Shown here: in pieces, positions 1 to 8,768 of the stretch
How the letters are laid out: each line of letters begins with the position of its first letter
How positions within the stretch are numbered: position 1 is the first letter of the stretch
NCBI RefSeq assembly: GCF_001426545.1
Contig: NZ_LMEZ01000004.1
Span: 434,001 to 498,000, forward strand
From: Mycobacterium sp. Root135
GTDB taxonomy: Bacteria > Actinomycetota > Actinomycetes > Mycobacteriales > Mycobacteriaceae
DNA: 64,000 nt
Reading direction: 5' to 3'
The notes under the pieces: model-generated
The model's database searches: none
What the model was told of the DNA's origin: nothing
The model's input: the letters and a program-made list of their open reading frames with translations, nothing else
Translations under genes and position numbers: made by a program

Positions 1-669
1 GCAGGACTTGGCTTCCACGTGGTGTGCGTAGCTCGCCGCCAGGACCGCGTCGAGGCCCTCGCAGCGGAGATCGCGGGCACCGCAATTGTGGCGGACGTCA
101 CTGACGACGCCGCGGTGCAGAAGTTGGCGGCCGGGCTCGACCGGGTCGACGTCCTGGTGAACAACGCCGGCGGCGCCAAGGGCGTGCAGTCGGTTGCCGA
201 CGCCGACCTCGACGACTGGCGCTGGATGTGGGAGACCAACGTGCTGGGCACCCTGCGCGTGACGAGGGCATTGCTGCCCAAGCTGGTCGCCTCCGGTGAC
301 GGGTTGATCGTCACCGTGACCTCCATCGCGGCGTTCGAGATCTACGACGGCGGCGCCGGCTACACCTCGGCCAAGCATGCGCAGGCCGCGCTTCATCAGA
401 CGCTGCGCGGCGAACTGCTGGGAAAACCGGTGCGGCTCACCGAGATTGCGCCGGGAATGGTCGAGACCGAGTTCTCCGTCGTGCGCTTCGGCGGCGACAA
501 GGCCCGGGCGGACGCACTGTACGAGGGCCTGACCCCGCTGACCGCCGCGGACGTCGCCGAGGTGATCGGGTTCGCCGCGTCACGACCGTCGCACGTCAAC
601 CTGGACCAGATCGTCATCCGGCCGCGTGATCAAGCCACCGCGACGAGGAAGTTCACCCGCCCGGAGTAG
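1..669 (+). CDS. Short-chain dehydrogenase/reductase, 5'-truncated
   Basis: The reading frame is open from base 1, so the start and the glycine-rich NAD(P)-binding loop lie outside the window; 222 residues are visible. The visible part begins [13 protein letters not shown], which is the end of beta-2 of a Rossmann fold. It continues with the NNAGG motif and then the catalytic YTSAK (Tyr-x3-Lys), followed by the PGMVETEF segment that is typical of classical SDRs. The product is an NAD(P)H-dependent oxidoreductase of unknown substrate. By gene order it corresponds to Rv0484c (about 250 residues in M. tuberculosis, from memory). Its last 17 bases overlap the convergent lprQ gene. Confidence 0.9.
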   Translation, partial: AGLGFHVVCVARRQDRVEALAAEIAGTAIVADVTDDAAVQKLAAGLDRVDVLVNNAGGAKGVQSVADADLDDWRWMWETNVLGTLRVTRALLPKLVASGDGLIVTVTSIAAFEIYDGGAGYTSAKHAQAALHQTLRGELLGKPVRLTEIAPGMVETEFSVVRFGGDKARADALYEGLTPLTAADVAEVIGFAASRPSHVNLDQIVIRPRDQATATRKFTRPE

Positions 670-1984
670 CCGTCGTGGTCTCCGTGGTCTCCGTCGGGGT
701 GACGGTCACGGCAGACGGCGGCGTCGTCGTCGGCGTACCCGACAGCGTCGGGGCGTCGGTGGGGGTCGCCGGGGCACTGCTGGGGACGTTGGACGGGGGC
801 GTCGAGTCGTTGAGCGCCGACATCGACTTCCACTCGTCCCACCCGATGGCCCAGTCCCAGATGTCGCCATCGGCGTAGGACAGTTCGATCGACGTGCCGG
901 TCACCTCGACCGGGTCGCCGTAGATGGCGGTGTTGAAGTACTGCTCGGCGTCCGAGGTGGACAAATTGATGCACCCGTTGGTGACGTTGGTGTTGCCCTG
1001 AGCTCCCGCGCTGGACGGGTTGGCGTGGATGAACTCGCCGTTGTTGGAGATCCGGACCGCCCACCGCTCGTGGGCGTTGGTGTAACCCGCCGCCGGGTTG
1101 GACATGTAGAAGTCTTCGTACTTCTCGGTGACGACGTGGATTCCGCTGCGGGTGACGTTGCGCGGCAGGTCGGCCTCGCCGTAGCTGCACGGCAGGGTCA
1201 TGATCGTGCCGGCGTCGGTGATCACCTCGATCTGGTGCGACGACGCCTCGGCCTTGACGACCTGTCGACGGCCGATCTCGATGTCCAGGGTGGAGTCGGC
1301 GGCGCCGAATGCCCCGTCGCCGAACGGGATTCCGTAGGTGTTGGCGGCCACGTGCACCTTGGTGCCCGGCGGGTAGTAGTCCTTGGTGCGCCAGTGCAGT
1401 CGCGAGCCGCCGACCTCGTCGGGCAACCAGGCCCAGCTGCCCTCGACGGGCGGGGTGGTGGTGACGACCAGCGCCCGTTCGACGGCTGCCTTCGCATCGT
1501 CGCCGATGGAGGCGTCGAACTGCATGATGATGGGCGCCGCGACACCGACGACCTGGCCGTCGGCGAGCTGGAACTGACCGTTGACCTTGGTCTGCGGGTC
1601 GACGGTGGTGAAACTCCCCTTCAACGGGATCGCCTTGCCGTCGCGTCCGACCGCCGACCCGCCCCAGCTGTATGTGACGCCGTAGCCAAGTGGCTCGGTG
1701 GTCTTGAACGCGGTGCGGTCGGAGTTCAGCGCGCCGCGGACGACGCCGCCCTCGGCGTTGGTCAGCGTCACGCGCTGCAGCCAACCGTTGGTGACCTCGA
1801 CGCCCACGGGGTCGGTCGGGGCCACGTTGGTGGCGTCCTTGGCGGGCTTGAAGGCCACCTCTGCCTTGGCGGGGGGCTCGGTGGAGGCCGGCGAACCGGT
1901 CGTGGTCCTACCGCTACACGCGGCGAGTACGCCGGAGGCGCCCACGGCGATGGCGGTCAGCGCTTGGCGCCGATTGAGGGTCAC
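653..1984 (-). CDS. lprQ: L,D-transpeptidase lipoprotein, LdtMt5/LprQ type
   Basis: This lipoprotein makes 3-3 cross-links in peptidoglycan outside the membrane. It has 443 residues and starts at GTG. The N-terminus is a lipoprotein signal with the lipobox LAAC near residues 20-23, followed by bacterial Ig-like domains. The YkuD catalytic domain lies at about 250-370, with His320 in FIHANP and Cys338 in TNGCINLS. The usual SHGC signature reads TNGC here, a variant I recall from M. tuberculosis LdtMt5. A Thr/Pro-rich tail of about 45 residues ends the protein. The gene lies 15 bases downstream of murB on the same strand, so the two peptidoglycan genes are probably one transcript. Confidence 0.93.
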   Translation of the reverse strand: MTLNRRQALTAIAVGASGVLAACSGRTTTGSPASTEPPAKAEVAFKPAKDATNVAPTDPVGVEVTNGWLQRVTLTNAEGGVVRGALNSDRTAFKTTEPLGYGVTYSWGGSAVGRDGKAIPLKGSFTTVDPQTKVNGQFQLADGQVVGVAAPIIMQFDASIGDDAKAAVERALVVTTTPPVEGSWAWLPDEVGGSRLHWRTKDYYPPGTKVHVAANTYGIPFGDGAFGAADSTLDIEIGRRQVVKAEASSHQIEVITDAGTIMTLPCSYGEADLPRNVTRSGIHVVTEKYEDFYMSNPAAGYTNAHERWAVRISNNGEFIHANPSSAGAQGNTNVTNGCINLSTSDAEQYFNTAIYGDPVEVTGTSIELSYADGDIWDWAIGWDEWKSMSALNDSTPPSNVPSSAPATPTDAPTLSGTPTTTPPSAVTVTPTETTETTTATPGG

Positions 1985-1999
1985 GTGTACACACGGTAC

Positions 2000-3064
2000 C
2001 TAGAGTTCGCACCCAACCAGAATCGGTTCCGGTATGAGCTGTACCCCGAATGCCCGCAAGACGCCGCCCCGCACGTCTCTGGCCAGCGCCAACAGCTCTG
2101 CGGTGGTCGCGGTCCCCCGATTGGTCACAGCCAGCGCATGCTTGGTGGACAGGCGGGCGGACGCACCGTCACCGGGGTATCCCTTGCCGAATCCGGCGCG
2201 CTCCACCAGCCACCCCGCGGCCAGCTTGACCCCGTCCGGCGCCGGGTAGTTGGGCACCGGGCCGTCGACCTGCGCGCTCAGTCTGGCGAACTCGGCCGGT
2301 GACACGACGGGGTTGGTGAAGAACGAGCCGACGCTCCAGGTGTCGGCGTCCCCGTCGGCCAGCACCATGCCCTTGCTGGCCCGCAGGGCGAGTACCGCGT
2401 CGCGAACCTGGGTCGGCACCACCCGCGTGCCGGGTTCGACGCCGAGCACCTTCGCCAACTCGCCGTACCTCAGGGGCGCGCTGCGATTCTCGGCGTCGAG
2501 CGCGAACTCGACTTCCAGCACGACGGCGTCCGCCGAGTTCTTCAGGACGCTGGTGCGATAACCGAAGCGCAGCGCGTCGGGTTCCACCCACCGCACCTCG
2601 CCGCTGCGCCGGTCCAGCAACCGGACGCGGCGGATGACGTCGGACACCTCGACGCCGTAGGCGCCGACGTTCTGGACCGGGGTCGCGCCGGCCGAGCCGG
2701 GGATTCCCGACAGGCACTCCAGGCCGCCGAGCCCGTGGGCCAGCGACGTCACGACGACGTCGTCCCACGACGCGCCCGCCTCGGCGCGCACGACGTCGTC
2801 GTAGACGGTGATCTCGGTGTTGGCCAGCCGGACGACCGTCAGGTCGGCGAGGTCGTCGGCGATGACGACGTTGGAGCCCCCGCCAAGGATCAGGGTGCGT
2901 TCCCTCGGGTCACCGGCGGGGAGTTCGCGCAGGACGTCGACGACCTTGTCGGTGGTGTCGCACACCAGGACCCTGCTGGCAACGGGTCCGAGCCGCAGCG
3001 TGGTCATGGGCGCGACGGGAACGGACACCGCCACCTCGACGCCACCGATATCCGAACTGACCAC
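2000..3064 (-). CDS. murB: UDP-N-acetylenolpyruvoylglucosamine reductase MurB
   Basis: MurB uses NADPH and FAD to reduce UDP-GlcNAc-enolpyruvate to UDP-MurNAc in the cytoplasm. The FAD-binding loop GGGSNVV is near residue 60, and the long type I MurB signature runs from [18 protein letters not shown] to RFGYRTS. The active-site serine is in VGSFFTNP, and the C-terminal acidic residue is in IPEPILVG. The length of 354 residues is normal for actinobacterial MurB. The start is GTG, 26 bases from the divergent DUF2505 gene. lprQ follows after 15 bases, pairing precursor synthesis with cross-linking. Confidence 0.96.
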   Translation of the reverse strand: MVSSDIGGVEVAVSVPVAPMTTLRLGPVASRVLVCDTTDKVVDVLRELPAGDPRERTLILGGGSNVVIADDLADLTVVRLANTEITVYDDVVRAEAGASWDDVVVTSLAHGLGGLECLSGIPGSAGATPVQNVGAYGVEVSDVIRRVRLLDRRSGEVRWVEPDALRFGYRTSVLKNSADAVVLEVEFALDAENRSAPLRYGELAKVLGVEPGTRVVPTQVRDAVLALRASKGMVLADGDADTWSVGSFFTNPVVSPAEFARLSAQVDGPVPNYPAPDGVKLAAGWLVERAGFGKGYPGDGASARLSTKHALAVTNRGTATTAELLALARDVRGGVLRAFGVQLIPEPILVGCEL

Positions 3065-3090
3065 GGGCGCTAACGGTAGCGTGGTCGGCT

Positions 3091-3597
3091 ATGCCGCGTT
3101 CCTTCGACATGGCAGCCGACTATGACGGCACCGTCGAACAGATCCATCACGCCTTCGGTGACCAGAGGTATTGGCTCGAACGACTGGCCGAGTCGGGTGC
3201 CGACGAGGCGACGTTGGATTCGATCACCTCCGGCGTCGACGGCGGCGTCGACGTCGTCACCACCCAGACGATGCGCGCCGACCGCTTGCCCGGCGTCGTC
3301 GCGCAGTTTCACCGAGGCGACCTGAGCTTCGTACGCGAGGAAGTCTGGACCCCGGTTCGGGACGGCAGGGCCACCGCAACCGTCAAGGGGACGATCCCCG
3401 GCGCCCCGGCGACGCTGTCGGGAACGGCGGTGCTCTCCCCCACCGGCAGCGGGTCGCGGCTGGAGTTCACCGCGACCGTGGAGGTTCGCATCCCGCTCGT
3501 CGGCGGCAAGGTGGAGAGCTTCGTCGGCGGCCAGTTGGTGGGTCTGTTGACCGCCGAACAGAACTTCACCACGGCGTGGATCAAGGCCAACGCCTGA
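3091..3597 (+). CDS. DUF2505 family protein
   Basis: This is a 168-residue protein with the DUF2505 pattern: an N-terminal RSFDMAADYDG segment, a central strand-rich region with REEVWTPV and ATVKGTIPG, and a C-terminal helix. The family is thought to have a START/SRPBCC-like fold that could hold a hydrophobic ligand, but no function is established. There is no signal peptide or membrane segment. It corresponds by position to Rv0481c. It is divergent from murB, and a methyltransferase-like gene starts one base after its stop. Confidence 0.85.
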   Translation: MPRSFDMAADYDGTVEQIHHAFGDQRYWLERLAESGADEATLDSITSGVDGGVDVVTTQTMRADRLPGVVAQFHRGDLSFVREEVWTPVRDGRATATVKGTIPGAPATLSGTAVLSPTGSGSRLEFTATVEVRIPLVGGKVESFVGGQLVGLLTAEQNFTTAWIKANA

Positions 3598-3598
3598 C

Positions 3599-4363
3599 GT
3601 GCCCATCGGGCAGCCAACCAGGGGGACGACCGGGTACAACCGGTTGCGCCGCAGCGACCGCTGGCTAGTGCACGAGCCTCGGGTGCGGGCGGCGCTGCTC
3701 TCGACCGCCGAGCCCCTCGTCGTGGACTTGGGGTACGGCGCACTTCCGGTGACGACGTTGGAGTTGGCGGCGCGGCTGCGGACGGTCCGGCCCGACGTGC
3801 GGGTGGTCGGGCTGGAGATTCACCCCGACCGCGTCGTGCCATCGCAGCAGGGTGTCGACTTCGGGCTTGGAGGGTTCGAATTGGCCGGGCTGCAACCGGT
3901 TTTGGTGCGGGCGTTCAACGTGCTGCGCCAGTACCACGTCGACGAGGTGGCCGATGCGTGGTCGCAGATGCGGACGCGGTTGGCGCCCGGCGGGCTGATC
4001 CTCGACGGGACGTGCGACGAACTCGGAAGACGTTGCTGCTGGGTACTTCTCGACGCCTCCGGCCCGGTGAGCCTGACGCTGGCGTGCGATCCGTTTGCGA
4101 TCGACGAGCCGTCGGATCTGGCCGAGCGCCTGCCCAAGGTGCTGATCCACCACAACGTGCCCGGCCAGCCGATCCACGCCCTTCTGACCGCGGCCGACCG
4201 GGCCTGGGCCGCGGCCGCGGGGCACGGGGTGTTCGGCCCACGGGTGCGCTGGCGGGCGATGGTGGAGTCGCTGGCCGCCGCCGGGTATCCCGTTGAGCCG
4301 CCACGGCGCCGCCTGCGCGACGGCGTACTGACCGTGCCGTGGCCGGCGGTCGCGCCCCTGTAG
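3599..4363 (+). CDS. Class I SAM-dependent methyltransferase-like protein
   Basis: This 254-residue protein begins with GTG one base after the preceding stop, which implies translational coupling. Motif I is VVDLGYGALPVTT near residue 42, and an acidic residue that could bind the adenosyl ribose is in VVGLEIHPDRV. This is the layout of a Rossmann methyltransferase. Post-I motifs are weak, and a CCWVLLDASGP segment follows, so the substrate cannot be predicted. The loss of a clear GxGxG (DLGYGALP) leaves open that it is a degenerate or specialised member. Confidence 0.75.
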   Translation: MPIGQPTRGTTGYNRLRRSDRWLVHEPRVRAALLSTAEPLVVDLGYGALPVTTLELAARLRTVRPDVRVVGLEIHPDRVVPSQQGVDFGLGGFELAGLQPVLVRAFNVLRQYHVDEVADAWSQMRTRLAPGGLILDGTCDELGRRCCWVLLDASGPVSLTLACDPFAIDEPSDLAERLPKVLIHHNVPGQPIHALLTAADRAWAAAAGHGVFGPRVRWRAMVESLAAAGYPVEPPRRRLRDGVLTVPWPAVAPL

Positions 4364-4402
4364 CGAGGCGCGGCACTAGGCTCGCGGCACTAGGATGTGG
4401 CC

Positions 4403-5218
4403 ATGCGGATTGCCCTTGCGCAGATCCAGAGCGGCACCGATCCGTCGGCCAATCTCGAACTCGTCGAGGACTACAGCCGACGGGCCGCCGACGCGGGCGC
4501 CGCCATGGTGCTGTTCCCCGAAGCCACGATGTGCCGCTTCGGGGTGTCCTTGAAGCCCGTCGCCGAACCGCTCGACGGCCCGTGGGCGTCGGGAGTTCGC
4601 GCCGTTGCCGAGCGATACGGCATCGTCGTCGTGGCGGGCATGTTCTGCCCCGGCGACGACGGTCGGGTCACCAACACGCTGGTCGCCACGGGCCTCGGCG
4701 TCGACGCGCACTATCACAAGATTCATCTCTACGACGCGTTCGGCTTCACCGAATCACGCTCCGTCGCACCGGGTTTCGAGCCGGTCGTGATCACGGTCGA
4801 CGGAGTCGGCGTCGGCCTCACCACCTGCTACGACGTCCGGTTCCCCGAGCTGTACGTCGAACTCGCCGAACGAGGCGCCCAGGTCCTCACCGTGCACGCA
4901 TCGTGGGGGTCGGGCCCGGGGAAGCTGGACCAGTGGACCCTGCTCGCCAGGGCCCGCGCGATCGACGCCACCAGCGTCGTCGCAGCCGTCGGCCAGGCCT
5001 ATCCGGGTGACGAGGTCGCCGCCGTCGGACCGACCGGAGTCGGCGGCAGCCTGGTCTGCTCCCCGACCGGTGACGTGCTGGCCGCCGCGGGTGCCGATCC
5101 GCACCTTCTCGTGGTGGACGTCGACCTCGATTCGGTCGAGAAGGCCCGCGACACCGTCGCCGTGCTGCGCAACCGAACCGAGTTCGCTCGCGTCGGTAGG
5201 GCACAATCGCTGGGGTGA
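4403..5218 (+). CDS. Carbon-nitrogen hydrolase (nitrilase superfamily)
   Basis: This amidase-type enzyme of 271 residues has a complete catalytic triad: Glu40 (LFPEATM), Lys106 (YHKIHLYD) and Cys142 (LTTCYDVRFPE). It corresponds by order to Rv0480c, which I would place in the Nit/omega-amidase-like branch; the substrate is not known from sequence. The ATG at 4403 is preferred over the in-frame GTG at 4397 because AGGA lies 7 bases upstream and homologues start MRIALAQ. A 12-bp sequence (CGCGGCACTAGG) is repeated with a 14-bp period just upstream at 4369 and 4383. The stop overlaps the GTG of the next gene (GTGA). Confidence 0.93.
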   Translation: MRIALAQIQSGTDPSANLELVEDYSRRAADAGAAMVLFPEATMCRFGVSLKPVAEPLDGPWASGVRAVAERYGIVVVAGMFCPGDDGRVTNTLVATGLGVDAHYHKIHLYDAFGFTESRSVAPGFEPVVITVDGVGVGLTTCYDVRFPELYVELAERGAQVLTVHASWGSGPGKLDQWTLLARARAIDATSVVAAVGQAYPGDEVAAVGPTGVGGSLVCSPTGDVLAAAGADPHLLVVDVDLDSVEKARDTVAVLRNRTEFARVGRAQSLG

Positions 5219-6138
5219 CCGACCCCTCCGATCCCTGGGCCCGCCAAGGCCAACAGCCTCCGCAGCAGCCCCAGCCGTATCAGCCCCAGCCAGGGCAGGC
5301 CGGACCGCAGTACGTGGGGCCGCCGCCTCAGGGACCACCTCAGGGACCGCCACCAGGCGTCGACCCCAGCGAACCGGCCGAACAGTCGGGATCGAAGTTC
5401 GGGCGCCTGGTCCGCGACCCGATGTCGATCGCCCTGGTCTTCGTCATCGTGCTCGCCCTTGCCGCGGCGGGCCTGGTCGGCGGCGAAATCTACGCGCGCC
5501 AGCGAGGAGCCACGATCGTCGAGGGCACCCTGAAGTGCGTCCTCCAAGATGACGTCACCGTGTCCTTCGGGGCCTTCCCGCCGTTCCTGTGGCAGCACCT
5601 GACGAAGGACTACCAGCACGTCTCCATCACGTCCGCCGGCAACCAGATCCGCGACATGAAGGGCATGAAGGTCCAGATCGACATCGACGGCGCCCGCCCG
5701 TCGAGCGACCCCAGCTCGCAGGGCACCCTCGAAGCGATCGACGTCACGGCGACCTGGTCGACCGACGGCATGAAGCAGACGATCCAGAACGCCATTCCCC
5801 TGCTCGGCGGCCTGGTCAGCGGGGTCACCACCAACGCCGCCGACGGCACGGTCGACATCGAGGGCCCGCTTGGCAGCATCGTGACCAAGCCACAGATCGT
5901 CGACGACAAGTTGTCGCTGCAGGTTCAGAAGTTGACCGGCTTGGGCTTCACACTGCCGCGCGAGGCCGTCCAGCCGGCGCTGGACGCGGTCAGCTCGCAG
6001 CTGACGACGAACTCGCCCCTGGCTCTGAAGGTGGACGACGTCCAGGTCACCGACACCGGCGTCGTCACGAAGCTCTCGGCCCGCAACGCGTCGATTCCCG
6101 GCGGCAACGAGGGGCAGCCCTGCATCACCGGGTTCTAA
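5215..6138 (+). CDS. LmeA-like DUF2993 membrane-anchored lipid-binding protein
   Basis: This 307-residue protein has a cytoplasmic Pro/Gln-rich segment (residues 5-55), one transmembrane helix at about 70-92 ([20 protein letters not shown]), then an exported DUF2993 domain. The family includes LmeA, a periplasmic phospholipid-binding protein needed for lipomannan maturation; this Rv0479c-type member is longer and membrane-anchored. A role in envelope lipid or glycolipid handling is inferred. The GTG start overlaps the stop of the upstream amidase by 4 bases, so the two are translationally coupled. Its end overlaps convergent deoC by 4 bases. Confidence 0.85.
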   Translation: MTDPSDPWARQGQQPPQQPQPYQPQPGQAGPQYVGPPPQGPPQGPPPGVDPSEPAEQSGSKFGRLVRDPMSIALVFVIVLALAAAGLVGGEIYARQRGATIVEGTLKCVLQDDVTVSFGAFPPFLWQHLTKDYQHVSITSAGNQIRDMKGMKVQIDIDGARPSSDPSSQGTLEAIDVTATWSTDGMKQTIQNAIPLLGGLVSGVTTNAADGTVDIEGPLGSIVTKPQIVDDKLSLQVQKLTGLGFTLPREAVQPALDAVSSQLTTNSPLALKVDDVQVTDTGVVTKLSARNASIPGGNEGQPCITGF

Positions 6139-6821
6139 GGGGCCACTGAGGCCAGTCCGTCGAGCACCGCGCGCGTCCCGGACAGCCCCAGCCGGGTGGC
6201 GCCGGCGTTCAGCATCGCGACGGCGGCCTCGGCGGTGCGGATGCCGCCGCTTGCCTTCACCTCGACGGTCGGTCCGACGGTCGCGACCATGATCTCGACG
6301 GCGCGTACCGACGCTCCACCGGCGGGATGGAATCCGGTCGAGGTCTTGACGAATTCGACGTCCGCCTCGGCAGCCGCCAGACACACGTCGACCAGGGTCT
6401 GTTCACCGGCGAGTTCGAGAAGGGCCGCCGACTCGACGATCACCTTGAGCACGGAATCGGGCACGGCTGCGCGCACCGCCTCGATGTCGGAGCGAACGGC
6501 GTCCAGGTTGCCGCGGATCGCCGCGCCGACGTCGACGACCATGTCGACCTCGGCGGCGCCTGCTGCGACGGCAAGCGCGGCCTCGTGTGCCTTGATCTCC
6601 GAAACGTGCTTGCCGGAAGGGAATCCGACGACCGTCGCGATCAAAGTGCCCGCCGACCGGGCTCGCATGGCCGCGGCGACCATCGACGGCGAGACGCACA
6701 CCGCGTACACCCCGAGGTCGGCCGCCTCCTCGAGGAGGGCGGCCACGTCGTCGACGGTGGCCTCCGGTTTGAGCAGCGTGTGGTCGACCATGCCTGCGAC
6801 GATGTCTCGGGTCCAGATCAT
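6135..6821 (-). CDS. deoC: Deoxyribose-phosphate aldolase DeoC
   Basis: DeoC splits 2-deoxyribose-5-phosphate into glyceraldehyde-3-phosphate and acetaldehyde in nucleoside catabolism. The class I aldolase residues are all present: Asp93 (EVDMVVD), Schiff-base Lys159 (EFVKTSTGF) and Lys189 ([11 protein letters not shown]). The length of 228 residues is normal. The frame stays open upstream to 7028, but that part only overlaps the secreted-protein gene in another frame. The ATG at 6821 is therefore chosen, one base after the upstream stop. It is the last gene of a same-strand run from the XRE regulator. Confidence 0.95.
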   Translation of the reverse strand: MIWTRDIVAGMVDHTLLKPEATVDDVAALLEEAADLGVYAVCVSPSMVAAAMRARSAGTLIATVVGFPSGKHVSEIKAHEAALAVAAGAAEVDMVVDVGAAIRGNLDAVRSDIEAVRAAVPDSVLKVIVESAALLELAGEQTLVDVCLAAAEADVEFVKTSTGFHPAGGASVRAVEIMVATVGPTVEVKASGGIRTAEAAVAMLNAGATRLGLSGTRAVLDGLASVAP

Positions 6822-6822
6822 G

Positions 6823-7239
6823 TCAGAACGGCTCCTCGGTGCCACCGGGATTGCAACGGGTGTCGACCATGGTGGCGTCGTCGACGATGGGCCGCCACGG
6901 CTCCAGGTTCCAGCTCGTCTTACCGGGCTCCGCGATCTCCGCGAAGCTCCAATGGCACATGAACTGGTCACGCATGCCAGGGATGTCGGCGTCGGGCGCG
7001 AGGGCGAGGACCTCGCCCCACGCCTCACCGCCCTGGGCGGTGTTGTTCAGCTGACCGGAGGCCTGGCGTCCCGCCGGGGTGGGATAGACGCGGAGGCTGG
7101 AGAGGTCACCCCAGTGCGCCCACTGCGCGTGGTCGACGAAGGGCGGGCTTGGGACGGGATCGGCGGCAGCGGTTCCGGCGGTCGCCAGTGTGCACGCCAC
7201 GATCGCGGCAGCCGTCGTTGCGGCGAGCAGTCTGCGCAT
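6823..7239 (-). CDS. Secreted DUF2599 protein
   Basis: This is a 138-residue exported protein. The signal peptide covers about residues 1-26 ([19 protein letters not shown], cleavage after ATAGTAAA). The mature part has the DUF2599 pattern with [17 protein letters not shown] and two conserved cysteines (MCHWSF and TRCNPGG) that may form a disulphide. Its function is unknown. By order it matches Rv0477. It sits between the DUF2516 gene (3-base gap) and deoC (1-base gap), so it is probably co-transcribed with both. Confidence 0.85.
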   Translation of the reverse strand: MRRLLAATTAAAIVACTLATAGTAAADPVPSPPFVDHAQWAHWGDLSSLRVYPTPAGRQASGQLNNTAQGGEAWGEVLALAPDADIPGMRDQFMCHWSFAEIAEPGKTSWNLEPWRPIVDDATMVDTRCNPGGTEEPF

Positions 7240-7242
7240 CCG

Positions 7243-7527
7243 CTATCGCGACTTTCCCTGGACTTCGAGGACCTTCGGTCGCACGTCCACGAGGTAGACG
7301 CCGACGGCGCACGCGGCGATCGCCGAACCGACCGGAGGCGGTAGGAAGAGTCCAACCAGGGCGGTGCCACCGAGGATGGCCAACCAGATGGGCTTGCTGA
7401 GCTTCTCGGCGGCGGGGAAGGCATCGGTCCGCTGGAGCGCGGCATGGACGAAAGCGTACAACCCCATCAGAAGTACGCCCACCTGAATGGCAAAGAGGAC
7501 GTAACTCGCCAGGTCCTGAAGCATCAC
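7243..7527 (-). CDS. DUF2516 small membrane protein
   Basis: This 94-residue membrane protein has two or three hydrophobic segments at about residues 8-28, 46-60 and 63-80. It has the DUF2516 features, with [18 protein letters not shown] between the first two helices. The function is unknown; by order it is Rv0476, next to hbhA. Translation may begin at GTG 7527 or at the adjacent ATG 7524. It lies on the same strand as, and about 65 bases from, the hbhA stop. Confidence 0.85.
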   Translation of the reverse strand: MMLQDLASYVLFAIQVGVLLMGLYAFVHAALQRTDAFPAAEKLSKPIWLAILGGTALVGLFLPPPVGSAIAACAVGVYLVDVRPKVLEVQGKSR

Positions 7528-7591
7528 GCTTCAAGCCTATGCGGGTTACGTCCCCTCAGTCGACTTGCCTTGGTGCAGCGGTGGCGAACCG

Positions 7592-8200
7592 TTACTTCTG
7601 GGTCACCTTCTTGGCGGGCGCCTTCTTGGCCGGAGCCTTCTTGGCGGGCGCCTTCTTGACGGGCGCCTTGGCAGCGGCCTTCTTCACGGGGGCGGCAGCC
7701 TGCTCGGTGCGCTTCGGCAGTTCGACGCCAACCAGCTTGGCGGCACGCTCACCGACGGCGCGGGTCTGCGTTGCCACGGTGCCCAACGCGTCCTGCGTGA
7801 GTTCGACGGCCTGATCGGTGACGTTCTCGACGCGGTTGGCGGCGTCTTCGATGGCGGGCTGGCTGCGCAGGCGGGTCAGCGCCTCCTCGCCACGCTCGAC
7901 GAGCTTGTTGTACTGCACGGTGGCAGCCTCGGCGTACCCCTCGGCGGCCTTGCGCAGCTCTTCGGAGCTGAGCTTCTCGCGGAGCTCGCCGACCTGCGTC
8001 GGGAGCTCTTCCTGCAGCTTGGTCAGCTGTGCACGACGACCTTCGACACGGGCGGTCGCGTCGGTGCGGGCCTCTTCGGCGCGCTCACGGAGGCTGGCCA
8101 CGATCTCGTTGACGGTGGCGAGCGCGAGGTCCGCGGCGCCGACGGCGGCGAGCAGCGGGGCCTTCAGGTCTTCAACGGTGGGCTGGTTCTTCTCGGCCAT
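7592..8200 (-). CDS. hbhA: Heparin-binding hemagglutinin HbhA
   Basis: HbhA is a surface-exposed adhesin that binds sulphated glycans; in non-pathogens it has also been tied to lipid inclusions and growth (family knowledge). The protein has 202 residues: a short N-terminal hydrophobic stretch, a long coiled coil over about 20-115 ([20 protein letters not shown]), the conserved [13 protein letters not shown] segment, and a Lys/Ala/Pro tail ending [11 protein letters not shown]. That tail is the methylated heparin-binding region in M. tuberculosis. The ATG at 8200 is preferred over 8209 because GAAGGGA lies 10 bases upstream of it but only 1 base from the other. Confidence 0.97.
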   Translation of the reverse strand: MAEKNQPTVEDLKAPLLAAVGAADLALATVNEIVASLRERAEEARTDATARVEGRRAQLTKLQEELPTQVGELREKLSSEELRKAAEGYAEAATVQYNKLVERGEEALTRLRSQPAIEDAANRVENVTDQAVELTQDALGTVATQTRAVGERAAKLVGVELPKRTEQAAAPVKKAAAKAPVKKAPAKKAPAKKAPAKKVTQK

Positions 8201-8259
8201 GGTGTTCATTTCCCTTCGAAATTTGGGTTGGGTGTGGCTGGTCAGCAGTTGATCGGAGG

Positions 8260-8670
8260 TCAGTCAGCGGCTGGCTCCTCATCCACGTCACGCGCCTCGT
8301 CCAGGGCTTCGTTCTGCTCTCGGAACGAGGTGTAGATGTCGAGCAGCACCTGCTTTTGCCGCTCGGTGATCGCGGTGTCCATGACGATGGCGTCGCGGAC
8401 CTCGCTCGGCTCGCTGGGTTCGAGAAGTCCCGCTCTGACGTAGAGCACGTCCGCGGAGACCCGGAGCGCCTTGGCGATCTGGTTGAGAACCTCCGCGGAT
8501 GGCTTCCGCAGTCCCCGCTCGATCTGGCTGAGGTAGGGATTGCTGACGCCGGCCTTCTCGGCCAACTGCCGCACCGAAACCTGCGCCAATTCGCGCTGGC
8601 TACGGATGAAGCCTCCGATGTCCTGCGCTGCGGTGGATACGACAGCGGCAAGGTTTTCGTCCTGCGGCAT
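8260..8670 (-). CDS. XRE-family transcriptional regulator (Rv0474 type)
   Basis: This is a 136-residue DNA-binding protein. The helix-turn-helix lies at about 25-75 ([25 protein letters not shown]), followed by an acidic C-terminal region ending DVDEEPAAD. The start at 8670 has GAAGGGGGA 7 bases upstream; a longer in-frame start at 8715 lacks one. The M. tuberculosis orthologue has been reported as a copper-responsive repressor affecting rpoB (from memory). It is 59 bases upstream of hbhA on the same strand, so it may share a transcript with it. An inverted repeat in its own promoter region suggests autoregulation. Confidence 0.9.
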   Translation of the reverse strand: MPQDENLAAVVSTAAQDIGGFIRSQRELAQVSVRQLAEKAGVSNPYLSQIERGLRKPSAEVLNQIAKALRVSADVLYVRAGLLEPSEPSEVRDAIVMDTAITERQKQVLLDIYTSFREQNEALDEARDVDEEPAAD

Positions 8671-8768
8671 GTCCGTCCCCCTTCGCGTCGGCCCAAGGAA
8701 TTGCTTCGAACACAACGGTAGGACGGGGTGCTAGCTATTGCAAGCACTTGTTAGCACCTGCTGGCGGA
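8671..8768 (-). promoter_or_regulatory. Promoter and likely operator of the XRE regulator
   Basis: On the minus strand TTGCAA and TACCGT are separated by 17 bases, a reasonable -35/-10 pair for a mycobacterial promoter. A 7-bp inverted repeat, GGTGCTA (8727-8733) and TAGCACC (8752-8758), overlaps the -35 side. A third related half-site, AAGCAC, lies between the arms. The positions fit an autoregulatory operator for the downstream XRE protein. This is an inference from pattern only. Confidence 0.45.

Noticed and set aside
626..2302. 558-codon open frame on the plus strand opposite lprQ
   Set aside because: The product is Arg/Gly/Asp-rich low-complexity sequence with no domain, and it is antisense to a well-supported lipoprotein gene. 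It is a product of third-position GC bias.
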